Source: DATDYW01 sp964574865
GTDB lineage: Bacteria > Patescibacteriota > Minisyncoccia > Phycocordibacterales > JAACPR01
DNA length: 7,317 bases
Assembly: GCA_964574865.1 (NCBI GenBank)
Contig: CAZNOT010000031.1
Coordinates: 1 to 7,317, forward strand
Reading direction: 5' to 3'
Shown: positions 6,119 through 7,317 of the stretch, piece by piece
Layout of the letters: each line of letters starts with the position of its first letter
Position numbering within the stretch: position 1 is the stretch's first letter
Program-made: the position numbers and the translations under genes
The notes under the pieces: generated by a model
Databases searched by the model: none
Seen by the model: the letters and a program-made list of their open reading frames with translations, nothing else
Told to the model about the DNA's origin: nothing

Positions 6119-6194
6119 TGGAGCCAATGGCCGGGATTGAACCGGCGACCTCCCCCTTACCATGGGGGTGCTCTACCAGCTGAGCTACATTGGC
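6119..6194 (-). tRNA. tRNA-Thr (anticodon GGU)
   Basis: A full cloverleaf on the minus strand: acceptor GCCAATG/CATTGGC, D stem GCTC/GAGC with an 8-base loop, anticodon stem CCCCC/GGGGG with loop ATGGTAA (anticodon GGT at 6161-6159), a 5-base variable loop, and T stem GCCGG/CCGGC with loop TTCAATC. The discriminator is U73, and CCA is encoded. GGU reads ACC and ACU. Bacterial tRNA-Thr usually has A73, so U73 is a small oddity. Its promoter is at 6210-6238, and the next gene starts 2 bases after the CCA. Confidence 0.96.
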
Positions 6195-6209
6195 GGGGCG
6201 AGCCGGGCG

Positions 6210-6238
6210 ATACTAAACCAGCGGGACCGATTTTTCAA
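6210..6238 (-). promoter_or_regulatory. Promoter of tRNA-Thr and downstream genes
   Basis: On the minus strand TTGAAA (6238-6233), a 17-base spacer and TAGTAT (6215-6210) form a good sigma70-type promoter. The predicted start near 6203 lies about 8-9 bases before the mature tRNA 5' end. No terminator is visible between the tRNA and the VTT-protein gene, so a tRNA-VTT-prfB transcript is likely. Confidence 0.7.
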
Positions 6239-6319
6239 TCGTTTCCCAATGTGCGGCTCACGGGGACTTGATGCGAGGAGGCGCACAATCCGCGCGAACC
6301 TGAACCCAAAAACAAAAAT

Positions 6320-6817
6320 ATGAGCACGTTAGTCCTACCCCCTACCCCGCCGGCCAACCGGATTCCGCGCCGCGAGCGCCCGGTGCTCGTGAATTCGAGC
6401 CTCCGCGCGAACACGCTCCACGTCGATGGGCCACCCGTTTTCAAAGACGGCGAGCTCGTCTTCTACCCCACGCTCCTCACCGTGCGTCTGCCCGTCGGCC
6501 GACGAGTCGAGATGACGCGCTTCGTGCCGCCGGACACAGCGAACATCGACGCCGCGCTCAGAGAGCTCGACGGCGAGGGTTTCGAGCTAACAAAGATGCA
6601 CCAGGCGCTCGCGATCCAGCGCGCCTCGCGCGAGTTTCCCTGTCGGCAAATCTCGTTCCTCGTGCGCGGCGAGTCGTTCTACGCGCCGGACAGAAACGGC
6701 GCCGTGCGCAACTGCCTCGCGGCGTGGGACGCGACGACGCAGCGCTTCGATCTGTACCCGTCGCACGCGTACCTGCCGCGCTTCTTCGTGGCGGTGACGA
6801 AGGTAGAGTACCCGTGA
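6320..6817 (+). CDS. Hypothetical protein, 165 residues
   Basis: I do not recognise this protein. It starts at an ATG after an A-rich leader (ccaaaaacaaaaat) without a Shine-Dalgarno sequence; a weak CACAAT box lies at 6284-6289. The product has a Pro/Arg-rich N-terminus (about 1-22), then an apparently compact alternating-strand region with FKDGELVFYPTLLTVRLPVG (41-60) and FLVRGESFYAPDRNG (113-127), and a C-terminus FFVAVTKVEYP. There is no signal peptide or membrane helix, so it is probably cytosolic. Two cysteines (108, 132) lack a metal-site context. Codon use is GC-rich like its neighbours, and a bidirectional terminator 9 bases after the TGA stop supports it as a real gene. It is divergent from the tRNA operon and is the only plus-strand gene. 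TGA use fits the RF2 encoded nearby. Confidence 0.75.
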   Translation: MSTLVLPPTPPANRIPRRERPVLVNSSLRANTLHVDGPPVFKDGELVFYPTLLTVRLPVGRRVEMTRFVPPDTANIDAALRELDGEGFELTKMHQALAIQRASREFPCRQISFLVRGESFYAPDRNGAVRNCLAAWDATTQRFDLYPSHAYLPRFFVAVTKVEYP

Positions 6818-6826
6818 GAAAAAATT

Positions 6827-6853
6827 GCCCGGCCGCTGCGCGGCCGGGCTTTT
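6827..6853 (+). terminator. Terminator after the hypothetical gene, bidirectional
   Basis: GCCCGGCCGC-TGC-GCGGCCGGGC is a perfect 10-bp stem with TTTT following on the plus strand, starting 9 bases after the TGA stop. On the minus strand the same stem is followed by AATTTTTT, so it can also stop transcription coming from the right. Confidence 0.88.
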
Positions 6854-6860
6854 CCGTTTG

Positions 6861-6897
6861 AAAAGAAAAGGGCGCGACGAACTTAATCGCCGCGCCC
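6861..6897 (-). terminator. Terminator-like hairpin facing minus-strand transcription
   Basis: GGGCGCG and CGCGCCC (6870-6876 with 6891-6897) form a 7-bp stem, extended by three more pairs beyond one mismatch, with a 6-base loop. On the minus strand it is followed by TTTTCTTTT (6869-6861), a good terminator tail. On the plus strand the tail is only GAGTTTT. It implies a minus-strand transcript arriving from 6898-7115 or beyond. Confidence 0.6.
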
Positions 6898-7115
6898 GAG
6901 TTTTCAGCAGCCACTAGCCCTTGCCGTAGTAAGCCGGCACTCTCCACCAAGAGATCGTACGCGCCGAAGCGGGACGAACCCTTGGCGGGGAGGGCATGGT
7001 TGCGACCACCGCCCGGCCAGTCTAGAGCGAAACGTACCCGTCGAGCCTACGAACCCTCGCCACGATCGAATGACCTGCGCCCCTCAATTCCTCTAGCTGG
7101 TTCCGGCGCGCAAAT
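6898..7115. other. Gene-free stretch between opposing terminators, possible RNA
   Basis: No convincing protein-coding frame on either strand. Viewed on the minus strand it holds several pairings: GGGC...TGGT-CGCA-ACCA...GCCC (around 7013-6991), GATCGT with ACGATC, GGCG-GGG with CCC-CGCC, TGCCG with CGGCA, and two copies of AGGGTTCGT. The terminator at 6861-6897 would end such a transcript. I find no clear promoter and none of the signature blocks of tmRNA, SRP RNA or RNase P RNA, so the identity is open. A 27-codon frame from ATG 6997 to TAG 6914 (minus) exists but has no supporting evidence. Confidence 0.35.
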
Positions 7116-7142
7116 AAAAAGCCGCCCCGAAGGCGACTTTTT
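7116..7142. terminator. Bidirectional terminator (UUCG-type loop)
   Basis: AAAAAGCCGCC and GGCGACTTTTT (plus strand) form an 11-bp stem with one G-U wobble and a 5-base loop. Minus-strand RNA reads GUCGCC-UUCGG-GGCGGC flanked by five A and five U, then AUUU. Both strands end in a U-run, so it can stop transcription from either side. Confidence 0.85.
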
Positions 7143-7290
7143 GACTTGAGGCAAGAAAATTTGGTCACAGCTCTTCAAGGCCAAGGTCGCGACCCCGCCT
7201 CGGCCGTTTCGGCTGCTGCCGAAACGTGCATCCGGCCTTCAATTTCTCGCGCGGGGCGAGCGGTCGCCCCGCCTCGCGGGCGCCCGCAAA
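7143..7290 (-). ncRNA. Candidate structured RNA at the right edge
   Basis: No protein-coding frame is evident, but inverted repeats are dense: CGTTTCGGC-TGCT-GCCGAAACG (7205-7226, perfect 9 bp), GCGGGGCG-AGCGGT-CGCCCCGC (7251-7272, perfect 8 bp), the palindrome GCGGGCGCCCGC (7276-7287), GGTCGCGACC, and an outer AAGGCC/GGCCTT pair around the 7205-7226 hairpin. The terminator at 7116-7142 closes it on the minus strand, and a weak TATCGT box at 7291-7296 could start it. I cannot match it to a known RNA family. It lies at the window edge and may extend further. The remaining bases up to 7317 hold a CCCC-GTGT-GGGG hairpin and a run of 8 G. Confidence 0.35.
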
Positions 7291-7317
7291 ACGATAAACC
7301 CCGTGTGGGGGGGGTGG

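Noticed and set aside
6558..6950. Minus-strand 130-codon frame opposite the hypothetical gene
   Set aside because: It runs through two terminator hairpins and is antisense to a better-supported frame; its product is Arg/Ala/Thr-rich low complexity.
6898..7142. tmRNA, SRP RNA or RNase P RNA at the right end
   Set aside because: A GGCTCGACGGG stretch on the minus strand resembles the tmRNA 5' end, but no matching 3' tRNA-like half (GGTTC...CCA) or tag frame is found. The AGCAGCC occurrences lack the GGAAG partner of SRP RNA, and no GAGGAAAGUCC block of RNase P RNA is present.
1..7317. Mobile elements, CRISPR arrays or phage genes
   Set aside because: No transposase, integrase, spaced direct repeats or target-site duplications were seen; the content is housekeeping.

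Overview
The window is GC-rich (by eye above 60%) chromosomal DNA from a bacterium with a compact gene layout. Its gene content is housekeeping: CTP synthase, FtsE/FtsX, release factor 2, a VTT-domain membrane protein, tRNA-Thr and the start of an AI-2E-family transporter. Three traits suggest a Patescibacteria/CPR lineage, most likely Parcubacteria-like: an RF2 that lacks much of domain 1, genes without Shine-Dalgarno sequences whose -10 boxes lie 6 to 12 bases from the start codon, and the residue pattern of PyrG. This placement is inference from memory of such families, not a search result. A run of exactly 100 N (3150-3249) marks a scaffold join, so the window is two contigs of a draft or metagenome assembly.

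Layout. Almost everything reads on the minus strand, so in transcription order from right to left. A tRNA-Thr(GGU) with a good sigma70-type promoter is followed after 2 bases by a VTT-domain membrane protein with a TTG start. That gene overlaps prfB by 17 bases. A 544-base non-coding stretch follows prfB. It holds a strong promoter (TTGACA, 16-base spacer, TACACT), about 160 bases with strong hairpins and no ATG or GTG, and a GAAA-loop terminator; I read this as a small structured RNA. Next come ftsE with its own extended -10 promoter, the N gap, ftsX, a perfect 13-bp terminator, pyrG with its own promoter, a UUCG-loop terminator, and the first 79 codons of the AI-2E-family transporter, cut by the window edge.

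Right end. The only gene on the plus strand is a 165-residue protein of unknown function (6320-6817), divergent from the tRNA. After it come a bidirectional terminator, a second terminator-like hairpin facing minus-strand transcription, about 220 bases without a convincing gene, another bidirectional terminator with a UUCG loop, and about 175 bases of dense inverted repeats up to the edge. One or two unrecognised non-coding RNAs may lie there, reading on the minus strand.

Function. FtsE and FtsX form the ABC-type complex that controls cell-wall hydrolysis at division. PyrG supplies CTP. PrfB ends translation at UAA and UGA. The VTT and AI-2E-family proteins are membrane proteins with no substrate readable here. 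The standout candidates are the prfB-ftsE structured RNA and the near-leaderless promoter arrangement shared by several genes.
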